From Acrocarpospora phusangensis (GTDB lineage Bacteria > Actinomycetota > Actinomycetes > Streptosporangiales > Streptosporangiaceae), in contig NZ_BOOA01000062.1 of NCBI RefSeq assembly GCF_016862995.1, positions 1 to 48,683 on the forward strand: 48,683 nucleotides of DNA. Reading direction: 5' to 3'. A program made the position numbers and the translations under genes. The notes under the pieces are model-generated. The model saw only the letters and a list, made by a program, of their open reading frames with translations. It did not search any database and was not told the DNA's origin. This document shows positions 32,544 to 41,072 of the stretch, one piece after another (the first letter of the stretch is position 1; every line of letters begins with the position of its first letter).

Positions 32544-34728
32544 CCGGCCCAGGCGGGCGCCCGTCGTGCTGCAGTCGACCCGGTTCGACTGCGGCCCCGC
32601 CTGCCTGGCCTCCGTGCTCGCGGCCTTCGGCCGTCCGGTGCCGATCGCCGACATCCGTGAGTCCCTCGATCCCGGCCGGGACGGCATCAGCGCCCTGGAA
32701 CTGCGGGACGAGGCCCGCCGCCACGGCCTGGACTGCCGGGGCCGCCAGCTCGAACCGAACGCCGAGGCCCTGGCCCGCCTGCCGTTGCCGTTCGTCGCCC
32801 ACTGGGAATCCGACCACTACGTCGTGGTGACCCGGGTACGGAACGACGGGGTCGAACTGATGGATCCCGCCATCGGGCGCCGGCGGCTCGACCACGCCGA
32901 GTTCCTGAGCAGCACGACGGGGATCGTGCTGACCTTCGGCATCGCGGACCGTCCCGCGCCCCGCCCGGCCGCCCCCTCGGTGCTGCGGTCGATCATCGTC
33001 CCGGCCGTGCTGGCCAATCGGGGGGCGTTGACGCTGCTGCTGCTCACGTCGCTGCTTCTGTTGGTGGCGGGGCTCGCCGTACCGGTGCTGACCGCGCAGG
33101 CGGTCGACGCGTTCGTGGGCGGGGGCGGGCTCAGCTGGCTGATCGCGCCCGTCGTCGGGTTGTTCGTGGCGGCAGGGGTGTTCGAGCTGGCGCGAGGGAT
33201 GGCGGCGGCGTCGATGCAGTACCGCATCGGCGGGCGGCTGAACACGGCGTTTCTCGATCGGTTCCTCGCCGCGCCCCTGCAGTTCGTCGAACGACGGGGG
33301 CCGGGCGAGCTGATCTCCCGGATCATGGCCGCCGACGTGCTGCGGGACGCGCTCGCGACGCGGCTCGTGGGCGCCCTGCTGGACGCCGTGGTCGGCGTCG
33401 TCTACCTCGTCATCGTCCTGGTGGCGGCGCCGCTGCTCGGGATGGTGACGCTCGCGCTCGGTGTGGCGCAGCTGGTCGCCCTCGGCGCGCTCGCGGTGCG
33501 GGGCCGCCGGCTCCGCCGGGAGGAGCTGCTGGCCGACGCCCGGTCCAACAGCTGGCTGATGGAGGTCGCGAACGGCCTGGCCTGGGTCAAGGGGGCCGGC
33601 GCGGAGCACATCGTCGGGGCGAAGGCGATCCAGCTGCACGCCCGCAGGCTCGCCGCGCTGCACAAGGCGGCACGGAACGGAGCCGTCGCCGAAGCGGCCG
33701 CGTCCGCGGTCAGGATCGGCGGGCCGCTGGTCCTGCTCATCACCGCGGGGTCCAGCGCCTCGACGGAGAGCCCGGGCCGGATCGTCGCGCTGGCCGCGCT
33801 CGCGGCGGCCGCCCTGGGGCCGCTCGGCGCGATCGCCACCCATCTGCGGGAGTTCTACGAGATCGGATCCGTCCTCGACCACCTCCAGGATCTCGCGGAA
33901 GCGCCGGTCGAGTCGCCGCAGGGCAAGAGCGCGGTCGAGCGGTTACGCGGGGAGGTCACCGTCCGCGGGCTCAGCTTCCGGCACACCCACCGCGACCCCT
34001 GGACGGTCGACGACCTGTCGTTCCACGTGCCGCCGGGAACCAAGCTGGCCATCGTGGGCCCGTCCGGTTCCGGCAAGAGCACCCTGGCCAAACTGCTGGT
34101 CGGCCTCTACAAACCGACCCAGGGCTCCGTCTCCGTCGACGGCACCGACATCGCCGCCCTTGATCTCCCCTCCGTACGGCGGCTCATGGGCGTCGTCTGG
34201 CAGGACCCGCTCCTGTTCTCCGGCACCGTCCAGGAGAACATCACCCTCCGCGTCCCCGACGCCACACCCGAAGCCGTACGGGAAGCGGCTCGCCTGGCGG
34301 GCATCGACACGGACATCGCCGCCATGCCGATGGGCTACGAGACCATCCTCGGACCCTCCGGCGACGGCCTCTCCGGAGGCCAGCGGCAGCGGCTCGCGCT
34401 CGCGCGGGCCCTGGTAGGCCGCCCGGCCGTCCTCCTGCTGGACGAGGCGACCTCACACCTGGACACCCCCACGGAAGCCCTCGTCGAACGCAATCTGCGC
34501 GCCACGGGCGTGACCCGGATCGTCATCGCCCACCGCCTCTCCACCGTGCGGGACGCCGATCTCATCCTGGTCATGTCCGAAGGCTGCGTGATCGAGCACG
34601 GCACCCATCAGGACCTGATCGACTACGGCGGGGCGTACGCGCGAATGGTCGGCATGCAGCAGGTCACGACATCCGAAATCGTGACCGACCGGACCGTGCC
34701 GATGCGGCGCCCGGCCCGCCGGACCTGA
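32530..34728 (+). CDS. C39-peptidase-containing ABC exporter (PCAT) of the RiPP
   Basis: I use the ATG at 32530 (732 residues), 14 bases inside the previous gene. The N-terminal C39 peptidase has C21 in RFDCGPACLASVL, H96 in SDHYVVV and D112 in MDPAIG, the full papain-like triad. Next come about six membrane helices (about 155-440), then an ATPase domain: Walker A GPSGSGKS (510-517), signature LSGGQRQRLALARAL, Walker B VLLLDEATSHLD and the switch His in IAHRLS. Such exporters cut the leader after Gly-Gly and pump out the core, matching the AVRGG site in the precursor. Confidence 0.93.
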   Translation: MRTSDRPRRAPVVLQSTRFDCGPACLASVLAAFGRPVPIADIRESLDPGRDGISALELRDEARRHGLDCRGRQLEPNAEALARLPLPFVAHWESDHYVVVTRVRNDGVELMDPAIGRRRLDHAEFLSSTTGIVLTFGIADRPAPRPAAPSVLRSIIVPAVLANRGALTLLLLTSLLLLVAGLAVPVLTAQAVDAFVGGGGLSWLIAPVVGLFVAAGVFELARGMAAASMQYRIGGRLNTAFLDRFLAAPLQFVERRGPGELISRIMAADVLRDALATRLVGALLDAVVGVVYLVIVLVAAPLLGMVTLALGVAQLVALGALAVRGRRLRREELLADARSNSWLMEVANGLAWVKGAGAEHIVGAKAIQLHARRLAALHKAARNGAVAEAAASAVRIGGPLVLLITAGSSASTESPGRIVALAALAAAALGPLGAIATHLREFYEIGSVLDHLQDLAEAPVESPQGKSAVERLRGEVTVRGLSFRHTHRDPWTVDDLSFHVPPGTKLAIVGPSGSGKSTLAKLLVGLYKPTQGSVSVDGTDIAALDLPSVRRLMGVVWQDPLLFSGTVQENITLRVPDATPEAVREAARLAGIDTDIAAMPMGYETILGPSGDGLSGGQRQRLALARALVGRPAVLLLDEATSHLDTPTEALVERNLRATGVTRIVIAHRLSTVRDADLILVMSEGCVIEHGTHQDLIDYGGAYARMVGMQQVTTSEIVTDRTVPMRRPARRT

Positions 34729-34754
34729 TCAGGCGAGCCGGGCGAAGTCCAGCC

Positions 34755-35402
34755 TTACAGGGTGCCGTTCTCGATCGCGGCCTTGAGGCCGGCCTGCGTG
34801 GCCTGGTGGGAGGCGACGCCGTTGGTGACGGTGAAGTCGATGAGGAGGATGCTCGCCTCGAACGTGAGGTGCTCGGTCACGCGGGTGACGGAGCCGCCCA
34901 GGTCGGTGAAGACGATCTTCTGGTGGGTCACCACGTTCGGCAGGGTCCAGGTGTCGGTCTCGTAGAAGAACTCGTCGCGGTGGATGCGCTGCTGGGCGTG
35001 GGTCCTGCTGCTGATGGGGATGCCCGCCACGACGGGGATGTCCTCGATCGCCGTGAAGTTGACGAACCGCACGTCGTCCTCGGTCCAGTCGGCGTGGGTG
35101 ACGACTCGTTTGAGGAACGAGTGCATGCCGATGTGGTTGTTGACGTTGGAGTACGCGTCGAAGACGTGGGCGATGGGGGCGTTGATGTCGATGGAGATGT
35201 CCTGGCTGACCTGGCTTCTGCCGGTCCAGGGCAGCGGGGCGGTCAACTTCTCGTAGAAGCGGTAGGTGTCCCACGCCAGCTGCCACGACGCCGCCAGCTG
35301 GGCGTCCGTCTCGGCACGGGCGGGAGCGGATAAACCGGTCAGGAGCAGGGCCGTCGCGACGAACGGGACCGTGAGGAATCGCAGGAGCTTCTTCACATGC
35401 AC
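34755..35402 (-). CDS. Secreted SRPBCC (START-like) protein
   Basis: The 215-residue protein has a signal peptide (MHVKKLLRFLTVPFVATALLL..., cut near ARA-E) and an SRPBCC domain from about 65: DISIDINAPIAHVFDAYSNVNNHIGMHSF, RFVNFTAIEDIPVVAGI, HQKIVFTDLGGSVTRVTEHL and a C-terminal helix (ATQAGLKAAIEN). Exported SRPBCC proteins are unusual, since most are cytoplasmic. The ligand is unknown. The gene converges on the exporter gene across 26 bp, without a visible terminator. Confidence 0.75.
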   Translation of the reverse strand: MHVKKLLRFLTVPFVATALLLTGLSAPARAETDAQLAASWQLAWDTYRFYEKLTAPLPWTGRSQVSQDISIDINAPIAHVFDAYSNVNNHIGMHSFLKRVVTHADWTEDDVRFVNFTAIEDIPVVAGIPISSRTHAQQRIHRDEFFYETDTWTLPNVVTHQKIVFTDLGGSVTRVTEHLTFEASILLIDFTVTNGVASHQATQAGLKAAIENGTL

Positions 35403-35467
35403 CTCAGAGGAGAGGGTTGTACTGGTTCACACCTTCTACCCCATGTAGGAGTGATTGTGAAAGGCCC

Positions 35468-36826
35468 TCAGCCCAGACCCGCGTACTGGCGAGGGCGCAA
35501 CGCCTGGGTGCGCAGCGCCGACAGCACCGCCAGCTGCCCCACCGGGGTCAGCTGCCAGCTCGCCCGCCAGTCACACGACATGCGCAGATCCAGCGCGTCC
35601 AACCGGCGCTGCAACTCGCCCAGCGGCGTGGTCAGATCGGCCGCGGAGACCTGGCCCCCGGCCGAGGAGCGCCAGCCCTCGCCGTTGACCACCTCGGCCA
35701 CCCGGTCCCGCAACTCCGCGTACGGCAGCGGATCCCCGTCCGCGAGCAGCATCAGCGCCGCCTCCCGGATGGAGATCTCGAAATCGTGTTCGCCCTGCGC
35801 GGGAGTCAGCAGCGTCGCCGTGGCCGCCGTCCACATCGCCTCGGGATCGTCGGCGAGCTTGCGGCCGGCCACCGTGAGCACCAGCTTCCGGCCGTGGCGG
35901 CGCAGCGCCCGCAGCTCCTCGCTCGCGATCTCGCGGAGCATCGTCAGCGTGGGCACGTCCGCCTCGCCGCGGATCGACCCGGCCGTGACCGTGTCCCACC
36001 CGAACAGCTCGGCCGATTCCAGGACCAGGGCCCTGGCCAGGTTGAACTTTTGCGTGAGCGGCACGCCGCCGCTGCCGGACGCCCAGTCCAGCAGCCACCA
36101 CAGCGACGCCAGGTGGGGTTCCGCCGGGGCCGGGACGGGGGCGTAGAGCCGTACCTCGAAGGGCTGGGCCAGTTCGCGGCGGGCCTTGCCGCGGCCGAGG
36201 ACCCACCGGTTGAGGCGTTCCCCGTGCACCCGGTGCAGCCAGCAGTCGCCGCCCAGCTCGGCCCTCGGCTCGGTGAGCCAGCGGGTGGTCAGCTCCACCC
36301 GGCCCCGGGTGAGCCCGCGCATGACCGTCGTGGGCGGCGTCTCCGGCTCGTACGGCACCGCCAGCTCGCCGGACACGATCGCCAGCTCCAGCGCCGCCGC
36401 ACAGGCGACGTGGGCCCCCAGCTCCTCCGGGCCCATGATGGAGCTCCAACTAAGCTCGGGCACGTCCGGAGGCAGCACACCGGTGGCCTCCAGCGCCTGC
36501 TGGTAGGCGGCGGCTCCAGCCTCCTCGCCCTCCCGTTCGTACGTGCGCAGGATCAGCGTGGTCGTCTCGGAGGCGCAGAGCGCCCCATACCTTTCCATTC
36601 CGCCCAACTCGAAAAGGCGGCCGAGGGCGTGCGCGATGGCCAGGTGGTCTCCGGTGACCTTGATGGGCAAGGCGTACCAGAGGAACTCGCACACGTCGAG
36701 CTGGCTGATGGTCTCCAGGGCCTCACCGCCGGTGAGCCATTCCACGGCGATTCTGGCCGAGTCGGCTACGTCCGGCTCAGCGCGCTCCAGTTCGGCGAGG
36801 AGCGCCGCCACATCAGGTGCGGGCAT
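35468..36826 (-). CDS. Hypothetical protein, actinobacterial
   Basis: The 452-residue soluble protein starts at ATG 36826; a CAGACT box 7 nt upstream is compatible with a leaderless message. The N-terminal half is helical and acidic. The C-terminal half (from about 225) has VPLTQKFNLARALVLESAELFGW, ELRALRRHGRKLVLTVAGRKLADDPEAMW and YAELRDRVAEVV, a winged-helix-like pattern I associate with the C-terminal part of large actinobacterial proteins, some carrying a plasmid pRiA4b ORF-3 domain. No function can be given. Confidence 0.6.
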   Translation of the reverse strand: MPAPDVAALLAELERAEPDVADSARIAVEWLTGGEALETISQLDVCEFLWYALPIKVTGDHLAIAHALGRLFELGGMERYGALCASETTTLILRTYEREGEEAGAAAYQQALEATGVLPPDVPELSWSSIMGPEELGAHVACAAALELAIVSGELAVPYEPETPPTTVMRGLTRGRVELTTRWLTEPRAELGGDCWLHRVHGERLNRWVLGRGKARRELAQPFEVRLYAPVPAPAEPHLASLWWLLDWASGSGGVPLTQKFNLARALVLESAELFGWDTVTAGSIRGEADVPTLTMLREIASEELRALRRHGRKLVLTVAGRKLADDPEAMWTAATATLLTPAQGEHDFEISIREAALMLLADGDPLPYAELRDRVAEVVNGEGWRSSAGGQVSAADLTTPLGELQRRLDALDLRMSCDWRASWQLTPVGQLAVLSALRTQALRPRQYAGLG

Positions 36827-36926
36827 GACCCGCAGTCTGCCGTATGGGACCCACCGTTGACGACGACCGAGAGACACTCGGGACCACCCCCCTAGTGACT
36901 CACGATACGGACACCGCCGCCAGGGG

Positions 36927-38537
36927 TTAGATCCAGCCCGACTTGAACAGCATCCGGTCATACCAGTCCTGGTACGGAATGACCTCCGCGGACAGCACCG
37001 GATAGAGCCACCAGAAGTTGATCAGAGCGAGCAGCGCGAAGGTTCCGACGGCCACCGCTCCGTACAGGCGGCGGTTGCCCGGCTGCCCCATCGGCCCGAT
37101 GATCAGCCCGGCTGCCAGCACGATCGCGAGGATCATGAAGGGGACCATGGGGATGGCGTAGAACAGGAACATCGTGCGGTTGTCGGCGAGGGCGAAGTAG
37201 AACCAGGGCAGCCACCCGGCCGCGTACCCGAGCAGGACGGCGCCGGCGCGCCAGTCGCGGACGGCCACGTACCAGGCGATCATCGCGACCAGGGCGAGCA
37301 GGCCGCCGAACCAGATGATCGGGGTGCCGGTGCCCAGCACCGCCCAGGAACAGCTGTCCGCTCCGCATCCCTTGGGCGATTCATAGAAAAATGCCACAGG
37401 TCGCAACAACATCGGCCACTGCCAGGGCTCCGATTGGTACGGATGCGAGGCTTCCAGGCCGGTGTGGAAGGACAGAATCTGCTTCTGGTAGTCCACCCAG
37501 GAGCGCAACGAGTCGAAGATGAAGTACACCGGGCCGTTCGAGGTCGCCTGCGCCCAGTTGCGGCCGTAGCCGCGGTCGGTGGCGAACCAGCCCGCGAACG
37601 AGACCACGTAGACCACCAGCGGCAGCACCGCCACCCAGGCGAACGCCAGCGGCAGGTCACGGCGGGCCGTGCCGGCCACGGACTGGCGCAGGCCGACCGC
37701 GCGGCGGGCGCCCAGGTCCCAGAGCACGGTCATGATGCCGAAGGCGGCGATGAAGAACAGGCCGGTCCACTTGGTGGCCAGGGCCGCGCCCAGGCAGAGT
37801 CCGGCGGCCAGCCGCCAGGGCCGCAGGCCCAGGAACGGGCCGGCGTCGCCGATGCCGGAGGATTCGTACCAGTCGGCCAGGCGCTGCCGGCTCCGGTCGC
37901 GGTCCACCACCAGGCAGGCGAAACCGGCCACCACCCAGAACATCAGGAAGATGTCCAGCAGGGCCGTACGGGACAGGACGAAGTGCAGGCCGTCCAGGGC
38001 GAGCAGGAAGCCGGCCAGGGTGCCGAGCAGGGTGGAGCGGGTGATCCGGCGGGCGACCCTGGCCAGGATGAGGATGGACAGGGTGCCGATGACGGCGGCC
38101 ATGAAGCGCCAGCCGTACGGGGTGAGGCCGAAGAGCCACTCGCCGAGGCCGATCAGCCATTTGCCGAGGGGCGGATGGACCACGTACGAGGCGCACTGGT
38201 CGATCTGCTCGCAGACCTTGAAGATGTTCGTGTCGCCCCTGAGCACGGCCTGGTTGGCCGCGTCCCCCTCGATGAACTGGCGCTCCACGCCGTACGTGAT
38301 CGTGGACCAGGCGTCCTTCGCGTAGTACGTCTCGTCGAAGACGATCGCCTTGGGCGTACCCAGCCGGTCGAACCGGAGGAACGCCCCGAAGATCGTCACG
38401 AGGATCGGGCCGAGCCACCCCCAGAGGGCGCTGCCCGGCATCGGCGGGACCAGCCGATCGCGCACGGAAGGCGTCGCGTTCTCGGGGTCCGGCTCGGGCT
38501 GCTCGTAAGCCTGATTGGCGAAGTCGGTCACGGCCAC
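36927..38537 (-). CDS. pmt: Protein O-mannosyltransferase (Pmt, GT39)
   Basis: The 536-residue integral membrane enzyme starts at GTG with a TAGTGT box 6 nt upstream. After helix 1 come FDETYYAKDAWS, with the catalytic DE pair, and YVVHPPLGKWLIG, both PMT-family motifs. About ten membrane helices follow, then a C-terminal region with WYFALADNRTMFLFYAIPMVPF. It transfers mannose from polyprenyl-phosphate-mannose to Ser/Thr of secreted proteins. It is divergent from rsmI, as in many actinobacteria. The 100-bp gap behind it holds nothing clear. Confidence 0.88.
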   Translation of the reverse strand: MAVTDFANQAYEQPEPDPENATPSVRDRLVPPMPGSALWGWLGPILVTIFGAFLRFDRLGTPKAIVFDETYYAKDAWSTITYGVERQFIEGDAANQAVLRGDTNIFKVCEQIDQCASYVVHPPLGKWLIGLGEWLFGLTPYGWRFMAAVIGTLSILILARVARRITRSTLLGTLAGFLLALDGLHFVLSRTALLDIFLMFWVVAGFACLVVDRDRSRQRLADWYESSGIGDAGPFLGLRPWRLAAGLCLGAALATKWTGLFFIAAFGIMTVLWDLGARRAVGLRQSVAGTARRDLPLAFAWVAVLPLVVYVVSFAGWFATDRGYGRNWAQATSNGPVYFIFDSLRSWVDYQKQILSFHTGLEASHPYQSEPWQWPMLLRPVAFFYESPKGCGADSCSWAVLGTGTPIIWFGGLLALVAMIAWYVAVRDWRAGAVLLGYAAGWLPWFYFALADNRTMFLFYAIPMVPFMILAIVLAAGLIIGPMGQPGNRRLYGAVAVGTFALLALINFWWLYPVLSAEVIPYQDWYDRMLFKSGWI

Positions 38538-38543
38538 CCGCTC

Positions 38544-38549
38544 ACACTA
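38544..38549 (-). promoter_or_regulatory. -10 box for leaderless pmt transcript
   Basis: On the minus strand TAGTGT is followed by six bases and the GTG start of pmt. Confidence 0.4.
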
Positions 38550-38643
38550 CTGGCGGCTCCATGCTACGAACATGACGTACGCGCCGATTCGATGACGTTC
38601 CGCACCAGTCGGAGTGGGGGCGTGAACCTTACATACTGAGGGG

Positions 38644-39486
38644 ATGAGGGAAATCGGCAGGCTGGTGCTGGCGGGCGCTCCGATCGGTCAGGTCGGCGAC
38701 GCGTCGCCCCGGCTGCGGTCGGCGCTGGAGAGCGCGGATGTGATCGCCGCCGAGGACACGCGGCGGCTGAAGCGGCTGGTCTCCGATCTTGGCGCGGAAG
38801 TGACCGGCAGGGTCGTGTCGTACTACGACGCCAACGAGATCGCCCGGGCCAAGGAACTGCTCGATCTCCTGCTTTCCGGGCAGACCGTGCTGGTCATCAC
38901 CGATGCCGGCATGCCCGGCGTGTCCGACCCCGGCTACCGGCTCACCAAACTGGCCGTGGACGCCGGAGTGACGGTGACCGCCCTCGCGGGGCCCTCCGCC
39001 GTGACGACCGCGCTGGCCGTCTCCGGGCTGCCCAGCGACCGGTTCTGCTTCGAGGGTTTCCCGCCCCGCAAGGCCGGGGACCGCGCCCGCCGCCTGGAGC
39101 GCCTGGCCGCCGAGGAGCGGACCATGGTCTTCTTCGAGGCGCCGCACCGCCTCCAGGCCTGCCTGGAGGCCCTGGCCGAGGCGTTCGGCGCCGACCGGCA
39201 GGCGGCCGTCTGCCGCGAACTCACCAAAACCTACGAAGAGGTACGGCGCGGCGGGCTCGGCCTTCTCGCCGAGTGGGCCGCCGGGGAGGTCCGCGGCGAG
39301 ATCACCATCGTGGTGGCCGGGTACGTCGCGGATCAGGCCGAGCCGGAGATCGAGGACCTGGTCGCCGAGGTCGCCCGGCTGGAGGCCACCGGAGTCGCCC
39401 GCAAGGAGGCCATCATCGACGTGGCCAAAAAGGCCGGCATCCCGAAGCGCGATCTCTACAACGCCGTCCACACCGCGAAATCCTGA
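38644..39486 (+). CDS. rsmI: 16S rRNA (cytidine1402-2'-O)-methyltransferase RsmI
   Basis: The 280-residue enzyme shows RsmI motifs: LVLAGAPIGQVGDASPRLRSAL, DVIAAEDTRRLKRLVSDLG, TDAGMPGVSDPGYRL, GPSAVTTALAVSGLP and FEGFPPRKAGDRARRLERL, then REL.KTYEE.RRG. It methylates the ribose of C1402 in the decoding centre with SAM. The usual PIGN is PIGQ here. ATG follows GAGGGG, and TACATA lies 8 nt upstream. Confidence 0.93.
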   Translation: MREIGRLVLAGAPIGQVGDASPRLRSALESADVIAAEDTRRLKRLVSDLGAEVTGRVVSYYDANEIARAKELLDLLLSGQTVLVITDAGMPGVSDPGYRLTKLAVDAGVTVTALAGPSAVTTALAVSGLPSDRFCFEGFPPRKAGDRARRLERLAAEERTMVFFEAPHRLQACLEALAEAFGADRQAAVCRELTKTYEEVRRGGLGLLAEWAAGEVRGEITIVVAGYVADQAEPEIEDLVAEVARLEATGVARKEAIIDVAKKAGIPKRDLYNAVHTAKS

Positions 39487-39487
39487 C

Positions 39488-40975
39488 CTACGCGGTGATT
39501 TCCTGCGGGTCGTCGTCTTTCTTGCGGGTCAGGCGGATGCCGTGGCGGAGGGTGATGGCGGCGGCGAGGCAGGCCAGGGGGGCGGCGGGGATGAGGTAGC
39601 GGTAGTCGAATTCGGCGGTGGCGGCGGGGGCGAGGATGAGGCCGACGGAGGCGAGCCAGGGGAGGAGGACCGGGCCGCCGAGTTTGCGCCAGCGGAGGGC
39701 GACGCCGTACAGGCCGATGAGGAGGAGCAGGCCCAGGGCCAGGCCGGGCAGGCGCACGATCTTCTGGTAGACGATCATGATGTCGGCCCAGGGGCGGGTG
39801 TTGACCGTCGCGGCGGGGCCGTTCTCGTAGGTCTCCGCGTCGGTGTGGGTCTGGCCGCGGAAGGACGTCCACTGCGGGAGCCGGGTGGTGATGTTGTTGC
39901 CGAACTCGTACTGCAGGAAGGTCTTGGTGTCGGGGAACGGCTCGCGGTCCCAGCGGAAGGCGCGGATGAAGTCCTTGGCCACGACGGCGAGGTAGTCGCC
40001 GGGCTGGCTGAGGATGGCGCGGGTCGCGAAGGCCCCGGTGTTCTGGTTCATCTCGGCGTCGAACTTCATGCCCGCGCCGAAGACGTGGATCTGGTTGTCG
40101 TTGTCCCACCAGAGGTAGGCCTGCGCGGAAGGTCCGCGGTCGGCCGGTTTCTTGGGGATGCAGAGCAGCGCCAGCTTGAGTTCGGCGCGGGGGTCGAGCC
40201 CCATCTCGTGGCAGTCCGAGAACGACGCGGTCCGCATGTAGAGGATCACGCCGTCGCTGCTGGTCATCGCGAACTGGCCGTTGACCGCCTTGAACCAGCC
40301 CATGTAGCCGGCCACGGGAATCGCGCAGGCCAGCACCATCGCCAGGATCGGCTTCCAGTTCGTGCGCTTGACCAGGAGGTAGACCACCACCAGGGCCAGG
40401 ATCGGCAGCCCGATGCTGCGGGTGAGCGCGGTCAGCGCCAGCAGGCCGCCGACGGCCGCGCCGACCTTCCACGACATCCGCCGATGCCAGAGCACCAGCG
40501 TCACGACCCCGACCACGAGCAGTGTGAACATGGCGTCCGACATGATCATCTGCTCGATCTGGATCTGGTACGCGTCGAACAGCACCGGCACCGCCGCCAG
40601 CGTCGCCCCCCACCCCGGCAGGCCGAACCGCCGGGTTAACAGGGCGTAGATCAGCAATCCGCCGGCCAGCCCCATCAGATGCTGGGTGAACACCACCAGG
40701 GCCAGGCTGTGCAGCGGCTTGAGCAGCAGCAGCCAGAAGCCGTACCCGTCCGGGCGGATCGGGTGGGGGCGCGGGTGCAGGGCGACCGAGATGTAGTCGT
40801 AGGAGTCGTTGAACCACATGGCCGGGCCGAAGCCCAGCATCGTGATGACGCGCAGCAGCGCGCCCAGCCCGAGAGCGGCGGCGAACCAGCGGTGACGGCC
40901 CACGAACGCGACCAAGCGCCCCCATCGTCCGGTGCTGGGAGCGCTCAGCGTTGTCGGTTCGGCGACCGCGACCAT
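39488..40975 (-). CDS. GT-C membrane glycosyltransferase (PMT_2-like)
   Basis: The 495-residue membrane protein has about eleven helices. The first loop has FNDSYDYISVA, where an acidic residue pair stands for the GT-C catalytic motif, then LHPRPHPIRPDGYGFWLLLLKP and QIQIEQMIMSDAMFTLLVV. A long extracytoplasmic loop (about 250-390) follows. It should use a polyprenyl-phosphate sugar outside the membrane. The divergently transcribed GT2 gene at 41073 could make that donor. This pair is inserted between rsmI and metG, which are closer in many actinobacteria. Stops of rsmI and this gene are one base apart. Confidence 0.75.
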   Translation of the reverse strand: MVAVAEPTTLSAPSTGRWGRLVAFVGRHRWFAAALGLGALLRVITMLGFGPAMWFNDSYDYISVALHPRPHPIRPDGYGFWLLLLKPLHSLALVVFTQHLMGLAGGLLIYALLTRRFGLPGWGATLAAVPVLFDAYQIQIEQMIMSDAMFTLLVVGVVTLVLWHRRMSWKVGAAVGGLLALTALTRSIGLPILALVVVYLLVKRTNWKPILAMVLACAIPVAGYMGWFKAVNGQFAMTSSDGVILYMRTASFSDCHEMGLDPRAELKLALLCIPKKPADRGPSAQAYLWWDNDNQIHVFGAGMKFDAEMNQNTGAFATRAILSQPGDYLAVVAKDFIRAFRWDREPFPDTKTFLQYEFGNNITTRLPQWTSFRGQTHTDAETYENGPAATVNTRPWADIMIVYQKIVRLPGLALGLLLLIGLYGVALRWRKLGGPVLLPWLASVGLILAPAATAEFDYRYLIPAAPLACLAAAITLRHGIRLTRKKDDDPQEITA

Positions 40976-40981
40976 GCTTAC

Positions 40982-40987
40982 AGAATG
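40982..40987 (-). promoter_or_regulatory. Weak -10 box for leaderless GT-C transcript
   Basis: On the minus strand CATTCT is followed by six bases and the ATG at 40975. Confidence 0.3.
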
Positions 40988-41072
40988 CCAGTCCTTTCAC
41001 GGACTTGACTCGGGCACCTGTGGGTAGCGGGCATGATTGGTTGATCCGATCGGGAGCTTGAGGGGTTGCGAC

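Noticed and set aside
30218-34728. Lanthipeptide or lasso-peptide cluster
   Set aside because: No LanB/C/M/KC, no lasso cyclase or transglutaminase-like protease; the only modifying enzyme is ATP-grasp.
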